Shown here one piece after another: positions 1-5,079 of a stretch of 5,993 nt of DNA. The notes under the pieces were generated by a model. It ran no database searches, was not told the origin of the DNA, and saw nothing but the letters and a program-made list of their open reading frames with translations. The position numbers and the translations under genes are program-made. The first letter of the stretch is position 1. The number at the start of each line of letters is the position of its first letter. This DNA is from Deltaproteobacteria bacterium (GTDB lineage Bacteria; Desulfobacterota; BSN033; UBA1163), in assembly GCA_016875155.1 (NCBI GenBank), contig VGSD01000191.1:1-5993 (forward strand). The letters are read 5' to 3'.

Positions 1-2
1 TT

Positions 3-203
3 GATTTTATAAGAAAAGGAGACCTATTTATTGCGACCAAGGAGAAGGCCTTTATGGATTCGATCTATCTTTATTCATTTGGCAAATATAAACTGGATTT
101 TTCGGCAGTGGACATGGAAAGGCTGGAGAAGAGGAAGATCATGGCGCTCTCAGAGATCTACCCAGAAAGAACCAAGGGAGTCATCAAAAGGATATGCGGG
201 TAA
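3..203 (+). CDS. abiEi: AbiEi-family antitoxin, C-terminal part (5' end outside window)
   Basis: This frame is open from the left edge to a TAA at 201-203 and encodes about 66 C-terminal residues; the start codon lies upstream of the window. The segment LFIATKEKAFMDSIYLYS matches the conserved AbiEi-family core, normally of the form IATPEKALLDLLYL, followed by a charged helical tail ending in KRICG. AbiEi proteins have an N-terminal winged helix-turn-helix that represses their own promoter and a C-terminal domain needed for antitoxicity; only the latter is visible here. The gene ends 10 nt inside the downstream AbiEii toxin gene, the usual antitoxin-toxin order and coupling. The call rests on this motif plus the neighbour. 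The DNA-binding part cannot be judged. Confidence 0.8.
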   Translation, partial: DFIRKGDLFIATKEKAFMDSIYLYSFGKYKLDFSAVDMERLEKRKIMALSEIYPERTKGVIKRICG

Positions 204-865
204 TAGAAAAACAGGAGCTGTTTGAGCTGGAGGTCCTCGATAGGCTCAACAGCAAGAGATTTCTTAATCACCTGGCATTGGGGGGTGGCACGATGCTCAG
301 GCTGTGCCATGGATTAAACAGATTTTCAGTTGATCTGGATTTCTGGATTATAAAAGAGATTGATACCGGCAGACTATTTCAAGAGTTAAAGGAGTATCTT
401 TTAGAGTTTTATTCATTAAAAGATTCGGCGAATAAATTTTATACATTACTTTTTGAGATAAGATCAAAGGATTATCCTCGAAGCCTGAAGATAGAGATGA
501 GAAAAGAGGCAAGGAGGATCAGGACTGAACAGGCAATCGCTTATAGCAGGAATTCCAACACTCAGGTTTTTCTGAGGGTGGTTTCGTTAAAAGAAATGAT
601 GAGGTCAAAAATAGAGGCGTTTTTAGAAAGAAGAGAGATACGAGATGTCTTTGATATAGAATTTTTATTTAAAAAGGGGGTTGAGATAGAGGCTACCCCT
701 GAAACGCTCATGGGGATGCTTAAAGGAATGGATGCCTTTACTAAGAAAGATTATACGGTTAAACTCGGCTCCTTGCTTGAGGAAGAACAGAGGAGATATT
801 ATCGAGTTGAAAACTTCAAAATCCTGAAGTCAGCAATAAGAGAAAGACTCGGGCCCTCTGTATAG
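194..865 (+). CDS. abiEii: AbiEii-family nucleotidyltransferase toxin (AbiE module 1)
   Basis: A 223-residue toxin of a type IV toxin-antitoxin system, from the DNA polymerase beta-like nucleotidyltransferase superfamily. Members transfer nucleotides to a cellular target, shown to be tRNA acceptor stems for some relatives. Motif I is GGGT at residues 30-33 with LRL after it, followed by FSVDLDF at 44-50 giving the metal-binding D47 and D49. Motif III is KIE at 99-101. Motif IV runs over residues 131-154 with K139, R150, D151 and D154. All four motifs are intact, so it is probably active. ATG 194 overlaps the antitoxin stop by 10 nt, with AAAGG at 187-191 unusually close to the start, suggesting translational coupling. 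Codons are visibly richer in A/T than those of the second AbiE module, pointing to a separate origin. The cellular target cannot be told from sequence. Confidence 0.9.
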   Translation: MRVIEKQELFELEVLDRLNSKRFLNHLALGGGTMLRLCHGLNRFSVDLDFWIIKEIDTGRLFQELKEYLLEFYSLKDSANKFYTLLFEIRSKDYPRSLKIEMRKEARRIRTEQAIAYSRNSNTQVFLRVVSLKEMMRSKIEAFLERREIRDVFDIEFLFKKGVEIEATPETLMGMLKGMDAFTKKDYTVKLGSLLEEEQRRYYRVENFKILKSAIRERLGPSV

Positions 866-876
866 CGCTTGAGGGC
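853..876 (+). other. Weak hairpin over the end of abiEii module 1
   Basis: GCCCTC at 853-858 can pair with GAGGGC at 871-876, enclosing the stop codon at 863-865. There is no following T-run, so it does not qualify as an intrinsic terminator. It may slow 3' exonucleases, or be chance. Confidence 0.25.
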
Positions 877-948
877 GGGATGTTGCTGAATATTTTGAAT
901 AACCAATTAGAGTCTGCTTATAAACTGAAGATTTCTCAAAAGGTCGTC

Positions 949-968
949 ATTCCGGCGAAAGCCGGAAT
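949..968. repeat. Hairpin 1 of the MITE-like element (GAAA loop)
   Basis: ATTCCGGC pairs perfectly with GCCGGAAT around a GAAA loop, which in RNA would be a stable GNRA tetraloop. It is part of a repeat unit reading GTCATTCCGG...CCGGAATCCAG. A truncated relative starts at 3266. Confidence 0.8.
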
Positions 969-985
969 CCAGTAATTGAGATAGT

Positions 986-1036
986 TCCCGACTTTCGTCG
1001 GGACGACGTCTGGATGCCCCGATTTAATCGGGGCAT
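986..1036. repeat. Hairpins 2 and 3 of the MITE-like element
   Basis: TCCCGAC (986-992) pairs with GTCGGGA (997-1003), and ATGCCCCGATT (1014-1024) pairs with AATCGGGGCAT (1026-1036). CTGGATG...CATGAC around hairpin 3 mirrors GTCATTCC...GGAATCCAG around hairpin 1. The outer hairpins are therefore in inverted orientation to each other. Confidence 0.75.
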
Positions 1037-1064
1037 GACAGATAAACTGAATTTATAAACAGAC

Positions 1065-1261
1065 ACCAATTAACAAGTGTCATTTATAGAGGGGACATCC
1101 TATCTTGATTCTTTTAAGTCAGTAAGGGTCGGAACGGGTGTCGTACCTACACCCGACAGGGATGTGTTCAAACTATTCTAAAAACTTTCCTCTGAATTTT
1201 TTCACTTATCCATACTGAAGACAGGTCGGTTCAGACCACCTTCGCCCGAACACCTTAAAAA
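1065..1261. other. Intergenic stretch without a recognisable gene
   Basis: Between the MITE-like element and the AbiE promoter I see no convincing ORF on either strand. It holds a small inverted repeat GACAC...GTGTC (1062-1081) at the right edge of the MITE, and a 7-bp hairpin CGGGTGT / ACACCCG (1135-1155) without a T-run. A short GGTC...GACC pair is at 1224-1237. No terminator or RNA gene was recognised. Confidence 0.5.
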
Positions 1262-1293
1262 TATACTTGGATGGAAAAGTAGAGGTAAGTATA
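1262..1293. promoter_or_regulatory. Inverted repeat upstream of the AbiE module 2 promoter (possible AbiEi site 1)
   Basis: TATACTT at 1262-1268 and AAGTATA at 1287-1293 are perfect 7-bp inverted arms 18 nt apart, ending exactly where the next inverted repeat begins. Characterised AbiEi antitoxins bind two inverted repeats in their own promoter and repress it. The pair here fits that arrangement. Operator function is inferred. Confidence 0.45.
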
Positions 1294-1337
1294 GTATTTC
1301 CAATAAATGCCTTGACAGGGTATTATTGTTGAAATAC
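1294..1337. promoter_or_regulatory. Inverted repeat spanning the promoter (possible AbiEi site 2)
   Basis: GTATTTC at 1294-1300 and GAAATAC at 1331-1337 are perfect inverted arms. The similarity extends inward: CAATAA on the left matches TTATTG on the right, with a 2-nt offset. The arms flank the -35 box, and the right arm runs into the -10 box, so a protein bound here would block RNA polymerase. This is the expected place for AbiEi autorepression. Confidence 0.5.
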
Positions 1338-1340
1338 AAT
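1312..1340 (+). promoter_or_regulatory. Sigma70-type promoter of AbiE module 2
   Basis: TTGACA (1312-1317) is a perfect -35 box, followed after 17 nt by TACAAT (1335-1340), one mismatch from the -10 consensus. Transcription is predicted to start near 1347, which is the A of the ATG of the antitoxin gene. The transcript would therefore be leaderless or nearly so. Confidence 0.75.
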
Positions 1341-1346
1341 GTAGGC

Positions 1347-2144
1347 ATGAAACAGAGACTGGGGAGGATCGAGACACAATTCTTTGCCTATGTCCAGATG
1401 CGGCAGAAACGAACCATCCGCGCCGGCGATTTGACGTCTTCAGTATTGCGCCTCTCCCCGGATCAGGAACGGAAACTGTTGAGCCGCTTGGCACGCGGCG
1501 GGCTGATCGCTCGGGTGCAACAGGGCCTGTATCTCGTTCCGTTGCGCCTGCCCCTGGGTGGGGCGTGGACGCCAACCGAAGCCGAAGTATTGAACGTTCT
1601 GATGAAGGATAAGAAGGGACGCTACCAGATTTGCGGACCGAATGCCTTCAATCTTTATGGATTAGATGATCAGATTCCCAACCGGATCTACGTTTACAAT
1701 AACAGACTTTCAGGTAACCGCCGGGTGGGGGCTGTGGATATAGCCTTGATCAAAGTGGCGGATGTCCGATTGGGTGATACGGAAGAGGTTACGATGGCAG
1801 AGGGAGAGAAAGCAATATTCGCTTCCAGAACCCGATCCTTGGTGGACGCGATATATGACTGGTCACGGTTCAATGGCATCCCACGAGGCTATGAATGGAT
1901 TACCCGTGAGTTGAAGGCCGGAAGGGTAAGTGCATCGGCCCTGGTGAAATGCACGCTGCGCTACGGGGACATAGGAACAATCCGCCGCATGGGGGCCTTA
2001 CTGGAACGCGAAGGCATCCCGGAATCGCTGCTTCGCAAGCTGGAGCGAGCCTTGAAACCGTCAACGAGTCTCATTCCGTGGATTCCAACGCAACCCAAAC
2101 GGGGAATCGCCAACCGCCGCTGGGGTGTGGTGCTGAATGAGTGA
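1347..2144 (+). CDS. abiEi: AbiEi-family antitoxin and transcriptional regulator (AbiE module 2)
   Basis: A 265-residue antitoxin of a type IV TA system. Residues about 1-65 form a winged helix-turn-helix (an RLGRIETQFF helix, a basic recognition segment, then a GLIARVQQGLYLV wing). The remainder is the AbiEi antitoxin domain, with the landmarks RYQICGPNAFNLYGL and SRTRSLVDAIYDWSRFN and the terminal IPWIPTQPKRG...RRWGVVLNE that I recognise from this family. It should repress its own operon and counteract the toxin without needing a stable complex. I chose ATG 1347 over TTG 1326 because the -10 box lies at 1335-1340, so a TTG-initiated message could not be made from this promoter, and no Shine-Dalgarno is usable at either site. 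The stop overlaps the next start by 8 nt. Confidence 0.92.
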   Translation: MKQRLGRIETQFFAYVQMRQKRTIRAGDLTSSVLRLSPDQERKLLSRLARGGLIARVQQGLYLVPLRLPLGGAWTPTEAEVLNVLMKDKKGRYQICGPNAFNLYGLDDQIPNRIYVYNNRLSGNRRVGAVDIALIKVADVRLGDTEEVTMAEGEKAIFASRTRSLVDAIYDWSRFNGIPRGYEWITRELKAGRVSASALVKCTLRYGDIGTIRRMGALLEREGIPESLLRKLERALKPSTSLIPWIPTQPKRGIANRRWGVVLNE

Positions 2145-3021
2145 GTCTGACCTTCAAACAACGCAGTTGTGGGAAGACCCTGATTATTTTCTGGCATCGG
2201 TGCGGTTTACCTCACGGGTGACAACGTTCGCACCGCTACTGATTGAGAAGGATTATGTCTGCACAGTTTTGCTCGAATACCTTTCGCAAGCAACCGACAA
2301 ACTCGTTTTTAAAGGGGGAACGTGCCTGGCCAAGGTGCACTCCGACTTCTATCGCTTGAGTGAAGATCTGGATTTCGTCATCCCAATGCCTGTGGACGCA
2401 CAGCGAGCCGAGCGGAGCAAGCAGGCAATACCACTCAAGCAGGCCATAGAAAAGTTAACCAAACGGCTTCCCAGATTTCGTCTGGTTCATCCATTGAAAG
2501 GGGCAAACAAATCCACCCAGTATATTGCTGTTGTGGGTTATCCTTCACTGATTCGTCGGCAGGAGGAGATCATTAAGATCGAAGTCGGCCTTCGAGAACC
2601 TTTGTTAACACCCGTGATGAATGGTCCAGCGCGGACGATCATGCTTGATCCGGTTTCCGGCAAGCCGCTTCTGGCTCCCGTTTCCATGAAGTGCATTTCG
2701 AAGGCAGAAGCTATGGCCGAGAAGTTTCGCGCCGCCTTGTCACGGCGTGAGGCAGCCATCAGGGACTTTTTCGATATTGATTATGCCATACGCAGGCTTG
2801 GCCTTCACCCGAAGGACAGCGATTTCATCCAGTTGATTCGCCGTAAGCTCAACATGCCCGGAAATGATCCGGTTGACGTTTCCGGAAATCGTTTGAATAT
2901 CCTTCGACTTCAACTTGAGCCTCATTTGAAACCAGTATTACGTTCCAAAGATTTTGTAGAATTTGATCTGGATCGGGCATTCGAGATTGTGGCTGCTGTA
3001 GCGACCACGGTCTTGTCATAA
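2137..3021 (+). CDS. abiEii: AbiEii/AbiGii-family nucleotidyltransferase toxin (AbiE module 2)
   Basis: A 294-residue nucleotidyltransferase-fold toxin, the partner of the preceding AbiEi. The family N-terminal signature LIEKDYVCTVLLEYL is at about residues 35-49. Motif I is FKGGTCLAK (58-66), followed by LSEDLDF (74-80) carrying the metal ligands D77 and D79. Motif III is KIEVGLRE (147-154), and motif IV is the helix from about residue 189 to 220 with K196, R209, D210 and D213. No catalytic position appears lost. The start ATG lies inside the last codons of the antitoxin (ATGAGTGA), so translation is probably coupled. Expected activity is NTP transfer to an RNA target, causing reversible growth arrest. 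It differs widely from the 223-residue toxin at 194-865, so the two modules are not a recent duplication. Confidence 0.93.
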   Translation: MSESDLQTTQLWEDPDYFLASVRFTSRVTTFAPLLIEKDYVCTVLLEYLSQATDKLVFKGGTCLAKVHSDFYRLSEDLDFVIPMPVDAQRAERSKQAIPLKQAIEKLTKRLPRFRLVHPLKGANKSTQYIAVVGYPSLIRRQEEIIKIEVGLREPLLTPVMNGPARTIMLDPVSGKPLLAPVSMKCISKAEAMAEKFRAALSRREAAIRDFFDIDYAIRRLGLHPKDSDFIQLIRRKLNMPGNDPVDVSGNRLNILRLQLEPHLKPVLRSKDFVEFDLDRAFEIVAAVATTVLS

Positions 3022-3031
3022 CTAAATTTTT

Positions 3032-3070
3032 CCCCGTGTGAAGCCTAAATTCTATCGGGGTGTGAGCTAT
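3032..3070. repeat. Degenerate copy of a CCCCGTTAGAA...TTCTAACGGGG palindromic repeat
   Basis: CCCCGTGTGAA (3032-3042) and TTCTATCGGGGTGTG (3050-3064) resemble the arms and right flank of the perfect palindrome at 5693-5727 (CCCCGTTAGAA / TTCTAACGGGGTGTG). It lies just past the stop of abiEii module 2 and is too degenerate, with no T-run, to be a terminator. Confidence 0.45.
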
Positions 3071-3088
3071 ACCATTGGGAAGGCAGAG

Positions 3089-3101
3089 TTTTCTAACGGG
3101 G
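3089..3101. repeat. Half copy of the TTCTAACGGGG repeat
   Basis: TTTTCTAACGGGG matches the right arm of the palindrome near 5714-5726 at all but its first or second base. Only the right half is present. It abuts the left end of the Phd-like remnant, so it may mark a recombination or insertion breakpoint. Confidence 0.45.
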
Positions 3102-3102
3102 T

Positions 3103-3297
3103 TTATCCTATGACGCATTTCTCACAATTCAAGAGGAACTTGAGAATGACCATGATCTTCGTTTTATCAGAGAAGTGAAAGAGATGGAAAAGGATGCCCT
3201 GACTATTGGAATGTCTGAACTAAAAAAGAAGATCAGAAAGCGAACCAATCGCCACACCCGGAGCCGTCATTCCGGCCCCGCATCAAATATGGGGTAA
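3103..3297 (+). pseudogene. 3' remnant of a probable Phd/YefM-like antitoxin gene
   Basis: The frame through 3103-3297 has no start codon at a sensible place and is bounded on the left by the half repeat and on the right by the repeat fragment at 3266. It reads LSYDAFLTIQEELENDHDLR, then FIREVKEMEKDALTIGMSEL and KKKIRKRTN. The layout (a short strand, a helix rich in E and L, then a TIxxxELKKK tail) is that of the C-terminal half of Phd/YefM-type antitoxins, whose tail normally ends near that point. After about 3265 the frame enters the repeat and reads nonsense to a TAA. The N-terminal DNA-binding half is absent. No partner toxin remains next to it. Family assignment is by pattern only; an unrelated small coiled protein is possible. 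Confidence 0.45.
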
Positions 3298-3304
3298 ACT
3301 CCAG
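3266..3304. repeat. Truncated GTCATTCCGG-type repeat
   Basis: GTCATTCCGG (3266-3275) is identical to the beginning of hairpin 1 in the MITE-like element (946-955). It is followed by CCCCGCATC...TGGGG and ends with ACTCCAG. No GCCGGAATCCAG half follows, so the copy is incomplete. It supplies the final codons of the degraded antitoxin frame. Confidence 0.5.
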
Positions 3305-3421
3305 CAGGCATAAAGGCTGAAAACATTGCCCCACACATCAAGTGCAAGGCAAGTTATGCCCCGAAGAAACATCCTATAATCTTCCTGTCCAAAGGGAGTT
3401 TGCAGTGGAATCCATAAACTA
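3305..3421. other. Non-coding stretch before the insertion sequence
   Basis: No gene is supported here. Joining 3429 directly to 4750 (removing the IS and one target copy) restores a short open frame of about 40 codons, without a recognisable domain and with no clear start. It is probably only the ancestral leader region of the VapB-like gene. Confidence 0.4.
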
Positions 3422-3429
3422 TCCTTTTT
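3422..3429. repeat. Target site duplication, left copy
   Basis: TCCTTTTT immediately precedes the left IS end and is repeated exactly at 4742-4749. An 8-bp duplication is the typical length for ISL3-family elements. Confidence 0.93.
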
Positions 3430-3453
3430 GGTTCTTCCGGGTTTTTAATGGGT
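3430..3453. repeat. Left terminal inverted repeat of the ISL3 element
   Basis: A 24-bp terminus beginning GGTTCTTCCGGG and ending AATGGGT, an exact inverse match to 4718-4741. Similarity stops at the next base. Confidence 0.95.
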
Positions 3454-3477
3454 GACAGTTTAGGGTAAAATGGCTCC

Positions 3478-3484
3478 AAGGAGG
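3478..3484 (+). promoter_or_regulatory. Ribosome binding site of the transposase
   Basis: AAGGAGG lies 9 nt before ATG 3494. It decides the start at 3494 over the in-frame ATG at 3470, which would place this site inside the coding region. Confidence 0.75.
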
Positions 3485-3493
3485 ACTGGAGCC

Positions 3494-4726
3494 ATGCAAG
3501 ACATTGAACTTTACCATTACTTGTTGGGCATTGAAAAACCTTGGGCAGTGGAGCGAGTGACGTTGGATGTCGAGAATCAGAGGGTGGATGTGTGGGCGAC
3601 CCATCAAGAGGGGATCCGTTGGCCCTGTCCAGAATGCGGATCCATGACATCCCTGTATGATCATGCTCCTGAGCGGGCGTGGCGTCATCTGGACAGTTGC
3701 CAGTTCAAGACGTTGCTTCATGCCCGTCCTCCCCGAGTAAACTGCAGAGAGCATGGAGTACGGCAGGTGCGATTGTCCTGGGCGGAGGAAAGTTCTCGGT
3801 TCACGTTGTTGTTTGAGCGGTTGGCCATCGATGTGCTTCGGGAGTGTGACATCTTGGGGGCGACACGGATTTTGCGGATCAGTTGGGACGAGGCGTGGCA
3901 CCTGATGGAACGGGCGGTCAAGCGAGGGTTGTTGGCCAAGGGACAGCGGGCGTGTTCCCGGATCGGTGTGGATGAGAAGTCGGTTGGAAAGGGGCACAAG
4001 TATCTCACGTTGGTTTGTGACCTGGATATGGGGACGGTGGAGTATCTTGCCGATGATCGTCAGCAAGGGAGTCTGGATAGCTATTATCAAGGGCTTACGG
4101 AGGAGCAACGGCAAGGGATTGAGGCCGTGGCCATGGATATTTGGGATCCTTACATTGCCTCGACGAGGGGCTATGTGCCGGAGGCGGAGGAGAAGATTGT
4201 CTTTGATCGTTACCATCTGATGACCCATATGGGTAAGGCCGTGGACACGGTGCGCAAGCGAGAGCATCGGGCGTTGCAGCAGGTGGGAGACGAGACGTTG
4301 ACCAAGTCGAAGTATCTTTGGCTTTACAGTGAGGAGAACCTTCCGGAGAAGCACTGGGAGCGTTTTGAGGAATTGAAGGCCAGCCATTTGAAAACTGCTC
4401 GTGCCTGGGCGATTAAAGAGAGCCTTCGGGATCTCTGGAACTACACCCGCAAAGGATGGGCTTCTGCTCATTTCAAGCGGTGGTACTTCTGGGCAACCCA
4501 TTCGAGATTGGAGCCCGTCATCAAGGCAGCTCGAACGTTCCATCGTCATCTTCAGAATGTGCTTACGTACTTTAAGCATCGAGTAACCAATGCTGTCTGT
4601 GAGGGGGTTAATTCCAAGATCCAGACCATCATCAAGATGGCCTATGGATTTAGGAATCGGGATCATCTTAAGACAGCCATTTACTTCCATTGTGGAGGCT
4701 TAGACCTTTACCCGGGTACCCATTAA
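3494..4726 (+). CDS. ISL3-family DDE transposase
   Basis: A 410-residue transposase that would excise and insert the surrounding element by binding its terminal repeats. The N-terminal part carries a zinc-finger-like region with CPEC at residues 45-48 and C84/H87 as further candidate ligands. A helix-turn-helix-like stretch follows at about 110-150. The catalytic domain shows D160 in IGVDEKSVGKG, D215 in VAMDIWDPY and E370 in NAVCEGVNSKIQ, the three acidic residues of the DDE fold in ISL3 spacing. The typical C-terminal KMAYGFRN is present. The frame is intact and of normal family length, so it is probably functional. ATG 3494 is preferred because of AAGGAGG upstream, and the product then begins MQDIELYHYLLG as family members do. 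The last three codons and stop are encoded by the right terminal repeat. Confidence 0.95.
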   Translation: MQDIELYHYLLGIEKPWAVERVTLDVENQRVDVWATHQEGIRWPCPECGSMTSLYDHAPERAWRHLDSCQFKTLLHARPPRVNCREHGVRQVRLSWAEESSRFTLLFERLAIDVLRECDILGATRILRISWDEAWHLMERAVKRGLLAKGQRACSRIGVDEKSVGKGHKYLTLVCDLDMGTVEYLADDRQQGSLDSYYQGLTEEQRQGIEAVAMDIWDPYIASTRGYVPEAEEKIVFDRYHLMTHMGKAVDTVRKREHRALQQVGDETLTKSKYLWLYSEENLPEKHWERFEELKASHLKTARAWAIKESLRDLWNYTRKGWASAHFKRWYFWATHSRLEPVIKAARTFHRHLQNVLTYFKHRVTNAVCEGVNSKIQTIIKMAYGFRNRDHLKTAIYFHCGGLDLYPGTH

Positions 4727-4741
4727 AAACCCGGAAGAACC
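4718..4741. repeat. Right terminal inverted repeat of the ISL3 element
   Basis: The exact inverse of 3430-3453. The transposase TAA (4724-4726) lies inside it. Confidence 0.95.
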
Positions 4742-4749
4742 TCCTTTTT
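4742..4749. repeat. Target site duplication, right copy
   Basis: TCCTTTTT directly follows the right IS terminus and equals the left copy at 3422-3429. Confidence 0.93.
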
Positions 4750-4842
4750 AATGGGAGGAGATAAAGAGGTTGGAGGTGCATTTGGAGACCAGGAGAAAAA
4801 GAGATTGATAAAGATTTCTTAGTATGGTAAAGGATTAGTTAG

Positions 4843-4848
4843 AAGGAG
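4843..4848 (+). promoter_or_regulatory. Ribosome binding site of the VapB-like gene
   Basis: AAGGAG is 6 nt upstream of ATG 4855, a strong and well-placed site that supports this start. The 90 nt before it are unusually purine-rich. A TTGATA at 4805-4810 could be a -35 box, but its best -10 partner is poor. Confidence 0.7.
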
Positions 4849-4854
4849 TGGACT

Positions 4855-5079
4855 ATGCCAAGGACAAGTATTCTCGAGAAAATTGAAAAAGATATTGAGA
4901 GACTCTCTCCAAAAGACCAATTAAAATTGGTTGAAAAACTTTCACAGCGATTGAGAAAGTCAGATCTCACAGCAAAAAGAGACATTGACTGGAAGGGTCT
5001 CTATGGGCTTGGCAAAGGGCTTTGGATGGGAGAGGATGCTCAGGAGTATGTGGACCGTCTAAGAGAGGAGAGGGTGTGA
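4855..5079 (+). CDS. VapB-like antitoxin
   Basis: A 74-residue protein with an amphipathic N-terminal helix pair (ILEKIEKDIERLSPKDQLKL, then VEKLSQRLRK) and a C-terminal toxin-binding-like tail (DWKGLYGLGKGLWMGEDAQE, ending YVDRLREERV). This small architecture is typical of antitoxins encoded just before PIN-domain toxins; no classical AbrB or ribbon-helix-helix fold is obvious, so the DNA-binding mode is uncertain. The tail, rich in W, G and Y and ending with RLREER, would wrap the toxin. Its stop overlaps the GTG start of the PIN-domain frame by 4 nt (GTGA), the usual TA operon coupling. The partner is truncated, so this antitoxin is probably an orphan. The gene itself looks intact and has a good ribosome binding site. 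Confidence 0.7.
   Translation: MPRTSILEKIEKDIERLSPKDQLKLVEKLSQRLRKSDLTAKRDIDWKGLYGLGKGLWMGEDAQEYVDRLREERV

Larger units (their letters stand above)
910..1064. mobile_element. MITE-like element with three hairpins and flanking 8-bp direct repeats
   Basis: A non-coding element of about 155 bp. Near-identical inverted termini are GTCTGCTTATAAA (912-924) and TTTATAAACAGAC (1052-1064), matching at 12 of 13 positions. ACCAATTA occurs directly on both sides, at 902-909 and 1065-1072, as expected for a target duplication, although on the left two extra bases (GA, 910-911) separate it from the GTCTG terminus. Inside are three hairpins: an 8-bp stem with a GAAA loop (949-968), a 7-bp stem with a TTTC loop (986-1003) and an 11-bp stem (1014-1036). 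No ORF is present, so it would depend on a transposase supplied in trans. The first hairpin, GTCATTCCGGC-GAAA-GCCGGAATCCAG, is a repeat type I know from several deltaproteobacterial and Nitrospirota genomes. The element boundaries are inferred. Confidence 0.65.
3430..4741 (+). mobile_element. Complete ISL3-family insertion sequence, 1312 bp
   Basis: The element is bounded by inverted repeats that are identical over 24 bp (3430-3453 and 4718-4741; outermost bases GGTTCTTCCGGG). It is flanked by the 8-bp duplication TCCTTTTT and carries one uninterrupted transposase gene. Length, duplication size and transposase type all fit ISL3. Perfect termini and flanks argue for a recent, potentially still mobile insertion. 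It sits about 105 bp upstream of the VapB-like antitoxin and probably separated it from sequences that once lay closer. The right inverted repeat contains the transposase stop codon. Confidence 0.95.

Noticed and set aside
31..225. Plus-strand ORF of 64 codons starting with TTG
   Set aside because: It is out of frame with the AbiEi C-terminus at 3-203, which has a recognisable motif and the expected overlap with abiEii. The product is arginine/tryptophan-rich without a domain.
910..1064. CRISPR-like array
   Set aside because: The hairpins differ in sequence and spacing and there are no regular direct repeats with unique spacers. Terminal inverted repeats and a flanking duplication fit a MITE instead.
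1135..1155. Hairpin CGGGTGT/ACACCCG as an intrinsic terminator
   Set aside because: No T-run follows and it lies 270 nt past the nearest stop codon. It is kept only as a minor structure.
1326..1346. TTG start extending the module 2 AbiEi by seven residues
   Set aside because: The -10 box TACAAT at 1335-1340 would lie inside the coding region, the extension is not family-like and there is no ribosome binding site. ATG 1347 fits the promoter.
1255..1575. Minus-strand ORF of 106 codons across the AbiE promoter
   Set aside because: It overlaps the antitoxin gene and its regulatory region on the other strand, is low-complexity in composition and has no recognisable domain.
1961..2197. Minus-strand and alternative-frame ORFs inside the AbiE module 2 genes
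   Set aside because: They are shadows of well-supported coding frames, have no domain and are not preceded by a ribosome binding site.
3452..3471. GTGACA and TAAAAT as an IS-internal promoter
   Set aside because: The spacing between the boxes is only 8 nt, far from the 16-18 nt needed.
3470..3493. Upstream ATG adding eight residues to the transposase
   Set aside because: The ribosome binding site AAGGAGG (3478-3484) would be inside the coding region. ISL3 transposases begin like the product from ATG 3494.
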